Origin: an uncultured Dyadobacter sp.
Lineage (GTDB): Bacteria; Bacteroidota; Bacteroidia; Cytophagales; Spirosomataceae
Length of the DNA: 64,000 nucleotides
Direction of reading: 5' to 3'
Assembly: GCF_946482605.1 (NCBI RefSeq)
Contig: NZ_CAMLSE010000002.1
Location: 434,001 to 498,000, forward strand
Part shown: positions 8,097-17,296 of the stretch, in pieces
Numbering within the stretch: position 1 is the first letter of the stretch
How the letters are laid out: each line of letters begins with the position of its first letter
The notes under the pieces: generated by a model
What the model was told of the DNA's origin: nothing
The model's input: only the letters and a program-made list of their open reading frames with translations
The model's database searches: none
Translations under genes and position numbers: made by a program

Positions 8097-9050
8097 ATGA
8101 CCACATCCAAATGTTTGCTCTTCTTTGCCGGCCTGTTGCTGGCTGTTTCTTTAACCTCGGCATTTTGGGCTCCCAAACCCGCGCGCCTCTCTGCAAAACC
8201 GTCCTACACGTGGACCGGCGCGTGGCAGCCCTCACGCATCAGCTCCGGCGACGGGATCACGGCCCTGGACATCAAAATCGGCAAGTTCATCAACCTGCCT
8301 AAAGAACAGCTTGCGCAGGTGGTGTTCAATGTCAACAACCGTTTTCCTGGATCCCAACCATGGTCTACCTGGGCCGTGGGCGACATGACAGGCCTTACAC
8401 CATCCCACAAGGGCCTCACGGACGCGGAGCATGAAGCGTACCTGAGCTATATGGACAAGCTGGGCGTGAAGGTTTTCCTGGAAATTTTTCCTTCAAAAAA
8501 GGCAAACACTGACATTACGCGGGAGATCGATCGATGGCTTGGAAAATTCAAACATCACTCTTCCATTGCCGGCGTGGGGATAGACCTCGAATATTACGAA
8601 AAAGCGACCGATGCGGCAGCCCGATCCTGGGACGAGCGGATCAAATCCCACAACCCGCGTTACCGGTTGTTTATCCGGCATTACAGTCCGGATTTCATGC
8701 CTCCCACCTATCGCGGAAAAGGCGACCTGATCTTCATCGATTATGCGTCGGAAGCGACCGTTGAGGAGCTCAATAAAGGCTTTACAGCCTGGGCCAAACG
8801 CTTCGCGCCGACCGCCTGTGCATTCCAGATCGGTTACCCTGCCGATGAGGACGGTATGAATGGAAGCAATGCATTGGGCTGGTGGAAGCTCAAAGATCCC
8901 GTCCGCGACTGGGGACAAATGCTGCTTTCCGGGATCGCCAATCCCGGGCAGGAACTAGGGCTGATCTGGGTGACGGCGCGGTCCGGCAAAAGCTACCACC
9001 AGCAATGGGACCTGACGAAGGGTGCTAAAATCCCCGCGGGCAGCAAATAG
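8097..9050 (+). CDS. Secreted protein of unknown function, possible TIM-barrel hydrolase
   Basis: 317 residues with a signal peptide (about 1-22). I do not recognise the family. The body reads like an (alpha/beta)8 barrel: KVFLEIFPSKK, then GVGIDLEYYEK with two acidic residues at a strand end, then YRLFIRHYSPDFMPP, GDLIFIDYASEAT and CAFQIGYPADEDG. Asp/Glu at the end of a strand (IDLEY) is the arrangement of many glycosidase barrels, so a glycan-active enzyme is a fair guess and no more. It follows the GH9/ThuA genes on the same strand and ends 5 bp from the convergent subtilase stop. Confidence 0.7.
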   Translation: MTTSKCLLFFAGLLLAVSLTSAFWAPKPARLSAKPSYTWTGAWQPSRISSGDGITALDIKIGKFINLPKEQLAQVVFNVNNRFPGSQPWSTWAVGDMTGLTPSHKGLTDAEHEAYLSYMDKLGVKVFLEIFPSKKANTDITREIDRWLGKFKHHSSIAGVGIDLEYYEKATDAAARSWDERIKSHNPRYRLFIRHYSPDFMPPTYRGKGDLIFIDYASEATVEELNKGFTAWAKRFAPTACAFQIGYPADEDGMNGSNALGWWKLKDPVRDWGQMLLSGIANPGQELGLIWVTARSGKSYHQQWDLTKGAKIPAGSK

Positions 9051-9055
9051 CCGAA

Positions 9056-12000
9056 CTACTGTTTCGTCACTTTCAAATTATACTTCTGTTCGCCGGATGT
9101 CATTTCGATAATGTACAAACCCGATGGATAGGCATTGCCCGACAGGTCAAGCTGCTGTAAGTTACGTCCCTGCGTCGGGGTAAACCGCTCGGTTTTGACC
9201 TGTCGGCCTGCTATATCCAGCACATTGACGGCAAATCCGCTCTTTCCGCCGGACGGTAAATCGATATGAAAAATCCCTGCCGAGGGGTTTGGAAACGCAA
9301 CAGGCTCCACGAAATCCGCGCCCGTGACCGGCCGAATGGCCGAATAGCGGTAACTACTATCGACGTCGACCATTTTAAGCCGGTAGTACCGGGTAGCGAG
9401 CTGGGTTGCGAGCCGATCCGTAAACGAATAATGCTGCTGTTCCGCAGGCCCACCACGCCCTTCGATCGTTCCAATCTTTAAGAATGCATTTTTACCCAAC
9501 ACATCATCGCCCGACGCCACTTCGATGTCAAAATGGTGGAAATCCCTTTCCGAAGCGGTTGCCCAGTCCAGCTGAATGGCTGCGGGCAAGTCCGGGGTCG
9601 GGCTGCGGCGTGCCGAGAAGGCGGTCAATGTAACCGGCAGCGCCGACCCGCTGCCGATATAGCCTTTGGCGAGCCAGAACTCCGAGAAGCTGCGTGTTTT
9701 GAACTCAACATAATAGCCCTTGCCGTAAGGCACCTTAGTGACTTTTGAAGCCGGATGAAAGGCCCAGGCCTCGTTGGCATCGTTGGTCAGATCACCGTCT
9801 TCCCTGGCACCGGAGTATTTAGTCACAGCCAGTTCATAAGCGCTTTGCGTTCTTTCCACCGAGGGCGTTGCTGCCTTTTCCACCAGTCTCTTCACTTCAT
9901 TATCCGTAAAAAAGAGGCGAACCGCGACGGAATCTGTAAAATTCCCGTTCTCCGCCTTGATTGTGTAGCTCCTGTCCAGGTAATAATGTCCATTGGAACT
10001 GCGGACGTCCCGGTTATTGAGAAAGGTCTTCACGGTGGTCGAACCCAGGTAGCGATCGGGATAAATGGCTGCGATCACTCTTTGGTTTCTGATAAAATTA
10101 GTCCAATAAGAACCGCCCAGATCGCTATCGACGACTGTGTTTTCTCCGCCGCTTTCGTAGATCTCGTTGGTAAGGTCATATACGTGAAAGTCATCGATCG
10201 CGACGCCTTCGCCGGTGCTCCCGCCACTACTTTTGACCACAAACCGGAACATGATGTACTGGTCGAACATATTCGGCAACGGAACAGTGCATACGTGCCA
10301 GCGGGAGTCGTTCTGGTTTGACCAGACGCCCTCACCGTTCTCAGTCGCATTGTACCAGTTTGTTCCGCTGCCAACCTGCCCCAACCGCTTCCAGGTTCCC
10401 CCGAAAAGAAGGTATTCCACATACACCACATCACATTTACCTCCCTGACAGGTCGCCGTATTCATTCGGGCACTAAAACTGACCGTAGGATGCCCCATAC
10501 CGGAAATGTAGAAACAGGGCGAATACAGGTACGACGCCTCATTCGCATTGTAATTGCCGGTCAGGTTGGTCTTCCAGGCCTTGCTCCCGCTTGCAGCCTG
10601 CCGGGTATTCGGGGAGAGAGGTGTTCCGTATGCCCACGAACTATTGCTCCCATGTCCTTGCCAACCCGCGCTACCGCGCTCAAAATTCTCCAGATACGGA
10701 TACGAAACGATGGTCGGTTGCCGGGTGATCACGATGGAACCGGCGTTGTTTTCCGGATGCAGGTCGTATGGCTTATTAATGGAGACATCGATCTCATGCG
10801 AGCCGACATCGTACACAGGCTGATTAAAGTAAAACGATGTTTCTCCATGCGCCGGAATGAAAGGGATCGTGTCGTCGTTGTCGTTTCCTCCATCTACCCG
10901 AACCCTGAAACGCACATCATAAGCGTCCTCGGAATCATTGTTCCGCACTGCAATTGCTACTCCAAACAACGTACTGCCGCATACCACGGGAGCGGGCGGG
11001 GTAATGCTGAGCAATTCCATGTCGCTGTTGGACTTCGATAACCTGATATCATCAAAAGAGTAACCTTGCCGGGACGATGGCGACAGGGTGAAGTCGTCGC
11101 CCGACTGTGTCCAGCGGATCTGAGAACTGGAAGAAAATTCCTGTCCGTTGGCCTTCAGCATTTCGCTCAACCCGATCGAAACAAACTTGTATTCACCCGA
11201 CACAGGGTTTTGATTTTGCAGGAGCTGATAGACCAGAATCCACTGATCTTTGTCAGAACCGCGCACATAGACCCCGTTGTCCCGTTCCAGGCTCTGTCCA
11301 TGATTTTTGTACCTGAAAGATAACCGCACTTCATCGCCGGCCACTTTGTAGGCCGAGAGATTATAGGTACCTGTCAGATAATTGACATTTACACTGTTGT
11401 AGATGAAATCATCCGCATCCAGCGTAAATGCTTTACTGCCCGAATACGCGATCCCGGGACCCGCAGCCGTCCGGAGCCTGCCATTGGACTGTGAACTGTG
11501 GAAATCATATGCGTCCCCATTCGTGAAGCCCACCGTGCTCTCCGTGATCTGCTGCCCCGCCATCGACTCCACCGTTTCCAGATAAGGAAGCGAAAGGACC
11601 GGGTTGCTGTTTTGCCTGAAAACCTTTTGGGTAAAATTGTTCTTTTGGACAGGATCATCCGCTTTTCGGATAAAAACACGGACCGGATAGACACCCGGGC
11701 TCGCGAAATTGGCCGTCTGCGCGAATGTGTGCGACAGGTACCCGAGTGCAGGAATGGCAGTTTGAACTGTTTCCCAATGCACGGGCGCCGATTCTCCTCC
11801 AACCGAATAACCCAACTCGAAAGGCGGCGAACAGACTTGGTCATCCAGGTTTTTGACCCCCACAGTAATCTGCGTCGCATTGGACAGTGCATAGGAAGTG
11901 AAAAGCCTTCCCGACCGCTGGGGTGAAATAATGGAATCGATCGCGAGATCATTATTGGAGATAGAACCGGCACAGGTACCGCTCGCGGGTGTGCGGCTGA

Positions 12001-14437
12001 CCGCCAGCGCTCTGCGACCCGCGACCCCGTCTTTTCTCGCACGGACGGAAACATAGTACAGCGAATCGCGCGACAGTCCGCCCAGGGCGTAGTTCAGTGC
12101 ATTGGTAATCGCTACCGGCCGCATTTCTCCATCGCGTAAAAGCATTACCTCATAATCCGTTGCGCCACTGACGGATGTCCATTGCACCGCTACATAACTT
12201 TCGCATTGCACCGGCGAAAGCGACACGGCCGGCACGCCCAAAATCGTGAAAGGCTCACTATCGCTTTGCAGGCCGGTGTCGTTTTGCGTGATACGGATCC
12301 GCGCAGTCCCGGTGGCGGCATCGGGCACAGTCCAGCTCAGCTGCCTTGCCGCGGGGGGCACCGACGCATTGACAGCGACCCAGGAAGCACCGTTGTTCAG
12401 CGAATAATACACACCGAATGCGCTGGAATTATTACCGTAGGACTCCCAGTTGATATTGACAATGTCTCCACGTACCAGATGCTCGCCACCGATCGGATAG
12501 GTGACGGTGGTTCCCTGTTCGATCACGTCGTAAACCACAAAATACTCCTGGGTTCCGTCCGGAATTTTCTCGGCTGTCACATTGATCTCATACGTACCGG
12601 CCGCCGGGTTTTCGATCACGATCTGCTCCATATTGTTGACGGTGTCTACCCCGGCCACCGCCTGCTGTGTGGGATTGGATAAAACCGGAAACACGGGCTT
12701 CAACGCCGCGGAGACGGAAGGTTTCAGCAGCAGGTCGAGATTGTTGACCAGCGTCTTTTCACCTGTGAGCATGGAAGCGGCCCGGTCGTGCCAGTACAGC
12801 ATCACTTTCAGCCTGGCTGTATTGGCCGGAACCGAAATGGAATGCGTCTGGCTCGCGCGGTGCGTGAGTTGTCCCTGCACATAGTGCCCTTTATCGAGCA
12901 TTGCGCAGGAACGCAACAAATTCATATTACCAAAACCATAACTATAATCGGGGCCGGTCAAACCCTGATCGGATGCTCCGTTGCATATCAACGCCTTCAT
13001 CAAGGCACTTTTGGGCGTTGCCTGGCCGTGGAGCTGCCTGTACCGCTCATAGAGCAATGCCAATCCACCTGAAATGGCCGGCGCGGCCATACTCGTACCT
13101 GTACCTGACAAGTAAGTGTTACCCGGTGTGGTCGAAAGAATACTGGTACCCGGGGCGGTAACTTCCGGTTTGACGCGCCCGTCACGGACCGGGCCCTTGC
13201 TGGATGAAGGCGCCACGAAGCCGGTAGTGAGCGTCTGCCCGACGCTCATGACATTCTTTGCCGATGCGAAATCGCTCAGCACATTGCCGAAGCCTGCCGG
13301 GTACTGGTTGCAGATGGTGCTCAGCCCGCTGTTACCTGCCGCAAAAACATGCTGGAGATAGGGCAGATCGAAAGCCTGGCGGTCGAGGATGTAGGAGTCG
13401 GAGGTATAAAGCCCGAATTCCAGGCATCCGCCGTAGGACTCGCCACCATACGAATTGTTGGTAACCACCATGTTGAAATCCTTTACCAACTGGGGTGCAT
13501 TATTCCATATTTCGCTGTTCTGATAAAAGATCAAATCGGCTTTCGGGGCATATCCGGCGTACCGCTCATTCATGATCCCGCTACCGGCCACCGTGCCTGT
13601 AATATGCACACCGTGTGGGGAAACCGTCGCCGTGACTTGTCGCAGCAGCCTGTCCCTGATATCGATATGATCGTAGGGACTGCCCACGTCCCCTACCCCT
13701 ACCACTACGCCTTTTCCGGAGAGACCTTTTCCTGAAATCGACTGGGAAGTCAGCACATTGGCTTTTGTATTGGCGGCACTTTTGTCATTGAGCGGCTGTG
13801 TTTCGCCGGGTGCGATCTCGACGTACTGCACGAACGGTAGGTCGGCCAGTTCTTTGAGCCGAACCTCGTCGATCCGGACCAGGAGAATCTCATAGTCTTT
13901 CAGCTTGTCGGAAAGCAGTTCGATATGACCTTCCTGTAACTTCGCTTTGACATCATCCACCGAAAAAGAACGGAGAAAACAGACGCGCACATCCACTTTT
14001 CCGGGCACGGGCTGCGCATGAGGCGGAATATCGGAGGTCAGCAGTTCGGGCTGCATTTTCTGTTCCGGCGCCAATTCCACTATCGACCTGATACCACTTC
14101 CGGCCAGGATCTCGGGGTTTACATTGCCCGTGATCGTGGCCGTATAGGCGTATTCGGGAACGTACTCCAAGAGTTCTACACCCGCATCATACAATTTTTT
14201 CTTTTCGTCATCCGGCGGGATGTCATGGAACTGGATGATCACAAACCGCTTCCCTTCCTCGCCATCCGCCCTCGTTCTGAGTCCATTCCGGACCACCTCG
14301 CCGATATTTTCGGCCGGGTGAATCGTACCGTTCCGCAAATACAGCGGGTATTTGGCTCCGTTTCTCACCTGCCCCGACACCGTTGCGGAGATCAGGCTGA
14401 TCAGCAATATCCAGGGGAGTACTTGGCCGGTACGCAT
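9056..14437 (-). CDS. Giant secreted subtilisin-like (S8) protease with T9SS sorting domain
   Basis: 1793 residues from the ATG at 14437, chosen because the next residues form a good signal peptide (MRTGQVLPWILLISLISATV). A long N-terminal region precedes an S8 domain with Asp250 (VGVGDVGSPYDH), His275 (SPHGVHITGTVAG), oxyanion Asn373 (FAAGNSG) and Ser449 (GTSMAAPAISGG). Fibronectin III-like and jelly-roll-like modules follow (DYEVMLLRDGE near 775; PYLENFERGSAGW near 1300). The last 75 residues are a type A T9SS sorting domain (VAFPNPSAGIFHIDLPSGG, then YPSGLYIIEM). It is therefore exported by Sec, then T9SS, to the surface or medium. The Asp motif deviates from the usual DTG. A degradative role is likely. 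Confidence 0.9.
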   Translation of the reverse strand: MRTGQVLPWILLISLISATVSGQVRNGAKYPLYLRNGTIHPAENIGEVVRNGLRTRADGEEGKRFVIIQFHDIPPDDEKKKLYDAGVELLEYVPEYAYTATITGNVNPEILAGSGIRSIVELAPEQKMQPELLTSDIPPHAQPVPGKVDVRVCFLRSFSVDDVKAKLQEGHIELLSDKLKDYEILLVRIDEVRLKELADLPFVQYVEIAPGETQPLNDKSAANTKANVLTSQSISGKGLSGKGVVVGVGDVGSPYDHIDIRDRLLRQVTATVSPHGVHITGTVAGSGIMNERYAGYAPKADLIFYQNSEIWNNAPQLVKDFNMVVTNNSYGGESYGGCLEFGLYTSDSYILDRQAFDLPYLQHVFAAGNSGLSTICNQYPAGFGNVLSDFASAKNVMSVGQTLTTGFVAPSSSKGPVRDGRVKPEVTAPGTSILSTTPGNTYLSGTGTSMAAPAISGGLALLYERYRQLHGQATPKSALMKALICNGASDQGLTGPDYSYGFGNMNLLRSCAMLDKGHYVQGQLTHRASQTHSISVPANTARLKVMLYWHDRAASMLTGEKTLVNNLDLLLKPSVSAALKPVFPVLSNPTQQAVAGVDTVNNMEQIVIENPAAGTYEINVTAEKIPDGTQEYFVVYDVIEQGTTVTYPIGGEHLVRGDIVNINWESYGNNSSAFGVYYSLNNGASWVAVNASVPPAARQLSWTVPDAATGTARIRITQNDTGLQSDSEPFTILGVPAVSLSPVQCESYVAVQWTSVSGATDYEVMLLRDGEMRPVAITNALNYALGGLSRDSLYYVSVRARKDGVAGRRALAVSRTPASGTCAGSISNNDLAIDSIISPQRSGRLFTSYALSNATQITVGVKNLDDQVCSPPFELGYSVGGESAPVHWETVQTAIPALGYLSHTFAQTANFASPGVYPVRVFIRKADDPVQKNNFTQKVFRQNSNPVLSLPYLETVESMAGQQITESTVGFTNGDAYDFHSSQSNGRLRTAAGPGIAYSGSKAFTLDADDFIYNSVNVNYLTGTYNLSAYKVAGDEVRLSFRYKNHGQSLERDNGVYVRGSDKDQWILVYQLLQNQNPVSGEYKFVSIGLSEMLKANGQEFSSSSQIRWTQSGDDFTLSPSSRQGYSFDDIRLSKSNSDMELLSITPPAPVVCGSTLFGVAIAVRNNDSEDAYDVRFRVRVDGGNDNDDTIPFIPAHGETSFYFNQPVYDVGSHEIDVSINKPYDLHPENNAGSIVITRQPTIVSYPYLENFERGSAGWQGHGSNSSWAYGTPLSPNTRQAASGSKAWKTNLTGNYNANEASYLYSPCFYISGMGHPTVSFSARMNTATCQGGKCDVVYVEYLLFGGTWKRLGQVGSGTNWYNATENGEGVWSNQNDSRWHVCTVPLPNMFDQYIMFRFVVKSSGGSTGEGVAIDDFHVYDLTNEIYESGGENTVVDSDLGGSYWTNFIRNQRVIAAIYPDRYLGSTTVKTFLNNRDVRSSNGHYYLDRSYTIKAENGNFTDSVAVRLFFTDNEVKRLVEKAATPSVERTQSAYELAVTKYSGAREDGDLTNDANEAWAFHPASKVTKVPYGKGYYVEFKTRSFSEFWLAKGYIGSGSALPVTLTAFSARRSPTPDLPAAIQLDWATASERDFHHFDIEVASGDDVLGKNAFLKIGTIEGRGGPAEQQHYSFTDRLATQLATRYYRLKMVDVDSSYRYSAIRPVTGADFVEPVAFPNPSAGIFHIDLPSGGKSGFAVNVLDIAGRQVKTERFTPTQGRNLQQLDLSGNAYPSGLYIIEMTSGEQKYNLKVTKQ

Positions 14438-14608
14438 ACAATATAATCCGATATTGATGAGAGGAGTTACGAGCCGGTTTACACGCCACACGGGCGCCTA
14501 TGTCGTTCGTTTTCAATCTGTCGGCAAGTTAGTTCAGAATTGTCATTAAAGTAAATACGCTTCACTTCAAGTTAAACCTACATCACCCCATTTCGGATCT
14601 TAATTACT

Positions 14609-16042
14609 TCAATGCGACTCCGCAATGCGCTGTCGAACGCTGCGTAGCACGGGGTCATCACCTGCAAGCAGATCGCTTTTCGAAGGCATGCATTCCACGT
14701 CCGGCATGATTCCTCGCCCAGCCCCGGCACCTGTTTTCACAGCCGAATAATAGCCGCCGAGCGGTATCCCCAGGTCCAGGCCTGTTTCGGGTAATTTATA
14801 AATGGCAAAAGTACCGCTGTTGTCACCTTCGTAAGCTCCTCCCGATTCCTGCCCTGCAAAAACACCCCGCTCCTCGCTTCTGGCGACGGCCAGGAACTCG
14901 GACGTCACCGAATAGCTCAGACCATCCAGCAGGAACCAGACCTTCCCTTTAAAGGCTTTTTTATCGGGATGATGCTCACCCAGATTCCGGTGCCTGGTGA
15001 AAAGTAACCGGCCTTGCGGGTCCTTTTTAATGAAAAAACGAGCCAAACCGAGGAATTTGGGCAAATAGGCGCGATCCCGTGCCGGGACGTCACGCTTCCT
15101 CCTGACCTTCACCTCGATGCGATCATAATACCGGAAATCCTTCAATGCAATGCGGGCATACAGCTCCTTGCCCAGCCTGTCGTTTCCGCCTTCGTTACCA
15201 CGCACGTCGATAACCAGATGGCTGATTTTGCGTTTGCTGATTTCCGTAAAGGATGAATCCAGAAAGCGCACGAAATCTTTGTTCCCCTCTTCCGAATAAA
15301 ACGTGGCCACCCGGAGGCTGGCTACCGAGTCGTTGAGGAATTGCAGGCGGTTTTGAAAAGATAAATAGGAACTGTTCTTATTGAGGTCCTGCCATTCCTT
15401 CGACGTAATGCCTTTCACAGAAACAGGTTTATCCGCTCCCTCGAGGCCCAACGTGAATTCGGGCTGATCCTGGATGAAGTCGGCATACCAGGCACTGAAA
15501 TATTGTTCAATCTGCGCGTCGGCGGATGATTTTACATGTCCGTCCGCAAACATCTGCGCCCGTAAAGCGTTCACGATCGAAGTGACGGGCCTTCCGTTGA
15601 TACTTTCCAGGTATTTGCCTGCCAGCTCCGGCTGCGAGGCGCGGATCACAAGCAAGCGACCCGTGTCGTCGAACCTGACAATGCAGGGCAGGACATGATC
15701 CGTATGAAAGTAAAACGGGAACCCCTGCATCGGGGGAAAGAATTTGGTGTGCCCGCAACGCAACCGGACGAGCACCGGATTGACCATCCTGAAAAAATCC
15801 ACCAGAGCGAGCGGGCCGCCCTGCTCAACAACCGACTTTATTGAATCGAGGGCCGAAAGAAATTCTTCCTTTGGTCCGAAGCGGCCCAATCCGGGATGCA
15901 TCGCTTCCACGGAGGTGCGGATCAAAGCCAGGTCACGAACGAGTGCGGCGGGTTCGAATTTCCGGTCCGGCACCGGCTGAGCGCCGGTTGATAAAAACAT
16001 AAATAGTTTGATGAAGACAATGAGGCTCAATGAAAGTTTCAT
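14609..16042 (-). CDS. Secreted S41-family peptidase
   Basis: 477 residues from the ATG at 16042; the signal peptide is MKLSLSLIVFIKLFMFLSTG. The C-terminal half has the S41 (tail-specific protease/C-terminal processing) fold: ISHLVIDVRGNEGGNDRLG, VWFLLDGLSYSVTSEFL with the candidate catalytic serine, and FAGQESGGAYEGDNSG. The N-terminal part (PALVRDLALIRTSVEAMHPG-like pattern) resembles the helical lead-in of Bacteroidota S41 proteins. I see no clear PDZ domain. It is transcribed with the same orientation as the subtilase but 170 bp away, and divergently from the AraC gene. The substrate is unknown. Confidence 0.85.
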   Translation of the reverse strand: MKLSLSLIVFIKLFMFLSTGAQPVPDRKFEPAALVRDLALIRTSVEAMHPGLGRFGPKEEFLSALDSIKSVVEQGGPLALVDFFRMVNPVLVRLRCGHTKFFPPMQGFPFYFHTDHVLPCIVRFDDTGRLLVIRASQPELAGKYLESINGRPVTSIVNALRAQMFADGHVKSSADAQIEQYFSAWYADFIQDQPEFTLGLEGADKPVSVKGITSKEWQDLNKNSSYLSFQNRLQFLNDSVASLRVATFYSEEGNKDFVRFLDSSFTEISKRKISHLVIDVRGNEGGNDRLGKELYARIALKDFRYYDRIEVKVRRKRDVPARDRAYLPKFLGLARFFIKKDPQGRLLFTRHRNLGEHHPDKKAFKGKVWFLLDGLSYSVTSEFLAVARSEERGVFAGQESGGAYEGDNSGTFAIYKLPETGLDLGIPLGGYYSAVKTGAGAGRGIMPDVECMPSKSDLLAGDDPVLRSVRQRIAESH

Positions 16043-16147
16043 ATTCGAATTTTTCCGCAATTTTGGGTCTAAGAATGCAAGGAAGCGTCTTTCCCGACAA
16101 GTTCAGACCCATTAATTACCCGTTTTTTCAGACAATCCGAAACAAAT

Positions 16148-17296
16148 TTGATCACAGCGTTACTATTATCCGGCATTATACAGGGTGGGTTCCTGATTTT
16201 TCTATTGCTCCGAAAGGGGTTGAACAGGGTCTCGAACAGGATCCTGGCTGCATTGATCCTGCTGCTGGTTTCTCACCTTTCCCTGATCTGCCTCGATGTA
16301 AAGGACCTTTTCCCGGTATTCCCGCACTTCAGCCGGCTATCCTGGCTGCTCCCGCTCCTATACGGACCGCTGATCCTGCTGCTGACTCAAAGCATTGCCG
16401 ACCCCACCTTTCGCTTTCGTGCCGGACAGTTGGGTTATCTTGGTCCATTCATGATCTACTTTGTGTTACTGATCCCCTATTTCCTACTGCCTGGTGAGGT
16501 AAAAGCCGCTTTACTCTCCGACCCCGTGGCTGTTCAGGCAGCGGATTTCGGTTGGATGAACCACCTGACAAACTATGTGCACCTCGGATTTACGATCTGG
16601 TCATTGGTATTTTACTACAAAAGCGTCCCGCGGCGCACGGGGCATTTCTCCAATGAAGCATTGGTCCATATGCATTGGCTTAAAGAGTTCCTGTGGCTGA
16701 TATTGTCCATCATGCTATTTTCTGTGCTTACATTTTATGCCAAAAAATACGATCTGCCTCTTCTGAAAGGCATCTATCCGGCCCATTTCGTGCTGGTTGT
16801 AGTGCTGGTCTACTGGATTGCCTATAAACTCCTGCAAGAGAAAACGACATGGTCGGTACCGGAAGAACCTGCGCATACATTCCCGGAGGCTGTACCCGTC
16901 CAGGTTTCTGTCAAATATGCCAAAAGCGGATTAAGCGATCACGTCAGCCAGTCGATCTCCGAGCAGCTTTCGGACTTCATGCTTATTCAGAAACCCTATC
17001 TGGACAGCGATCTTACGATCCAGGACCTGAGCGCCATGCTCTCCTTACCCAAGCACCAGCTTTCGCAGGTCATCAACACCGAATTTGGCAGCAACTTTTA
17101 CGAATTCATCAACCGGCACCGGCTCGAAGCATTCAAAAAACAGGTACTCGATCCAGCCAATAGCCATCTCTCGATCCTCGGCATTGCCCTGGAATGCGGG
17201 TTTAATTCCAAAGCGACCTTTAACCAGGTTTTCAAAAAAACGGAAGGTATGACACCGTCCGAATTCGTCAAAACAGCCGGCGCCCAATCCCATTAG
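16148..17296 (+). CDS. Membrane-bound AraC-family transcriptional regulator
   Basis: 382 residues. Residues 1-220 are hydrophobic with about seven transmembrane helices. A linker follows, then an AraC DNA-binding domain of two helix-turn-helix units (about 275-375: LTIQDLSAMLSLPKHQLSQV, then ILGIALECGFNSKATFNQVF and GMTPSEFVK). This layout is common in Bacteroidota and suggests a regulator that senses a signal at the membrane; its targets cannot be named. The start is TTG at 16148, since the frame holds no ATG upstream before a stop at 16070 and the hydrophobic segment begins at once. It overlaps the convergent DUF3095 stop by 4 bp. Confidence 0.85.
   Translation: MITALLLSGIIQGGFLIFLLLRKGLNRVSNRILAALILLLVSHLSLICLDVKDLFPVFPHFSRLSWLLPLLYGPLILLLTQSIADPTFRFRAGQLGYLGPFMIYFVLLIPYFLLPGEVKAALLSDPVAVQAADFGWMNHLTNYVHLGFTIWSLVFYYKSVPRRTGHFSNEALVHMHWLKEFLWLILSIMLFSVLTFYAKKYDLPLLKGIYPAHFVLVVVLVYWIAYKLLQEKTTWSVPEEPAHTFPEAVPVQVSVKYAKSGLSDHVSQSISEQLSDFMLIQKPYLDSDLTIQDLSAMLSLPKHQLSQVINTEFGSNFYEFINRHRLEAFKKQVLDPANSHLSILGIALECGFNSKATFNQVFKKTEGMTPSEFVKTAGAQSH

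Noticed and set aside
9755..10321. 188-codon plus-strand frame inside the subtilase gene
   Set aside because: Antisense shadow of a gene with intact catalytic and sorting domains.
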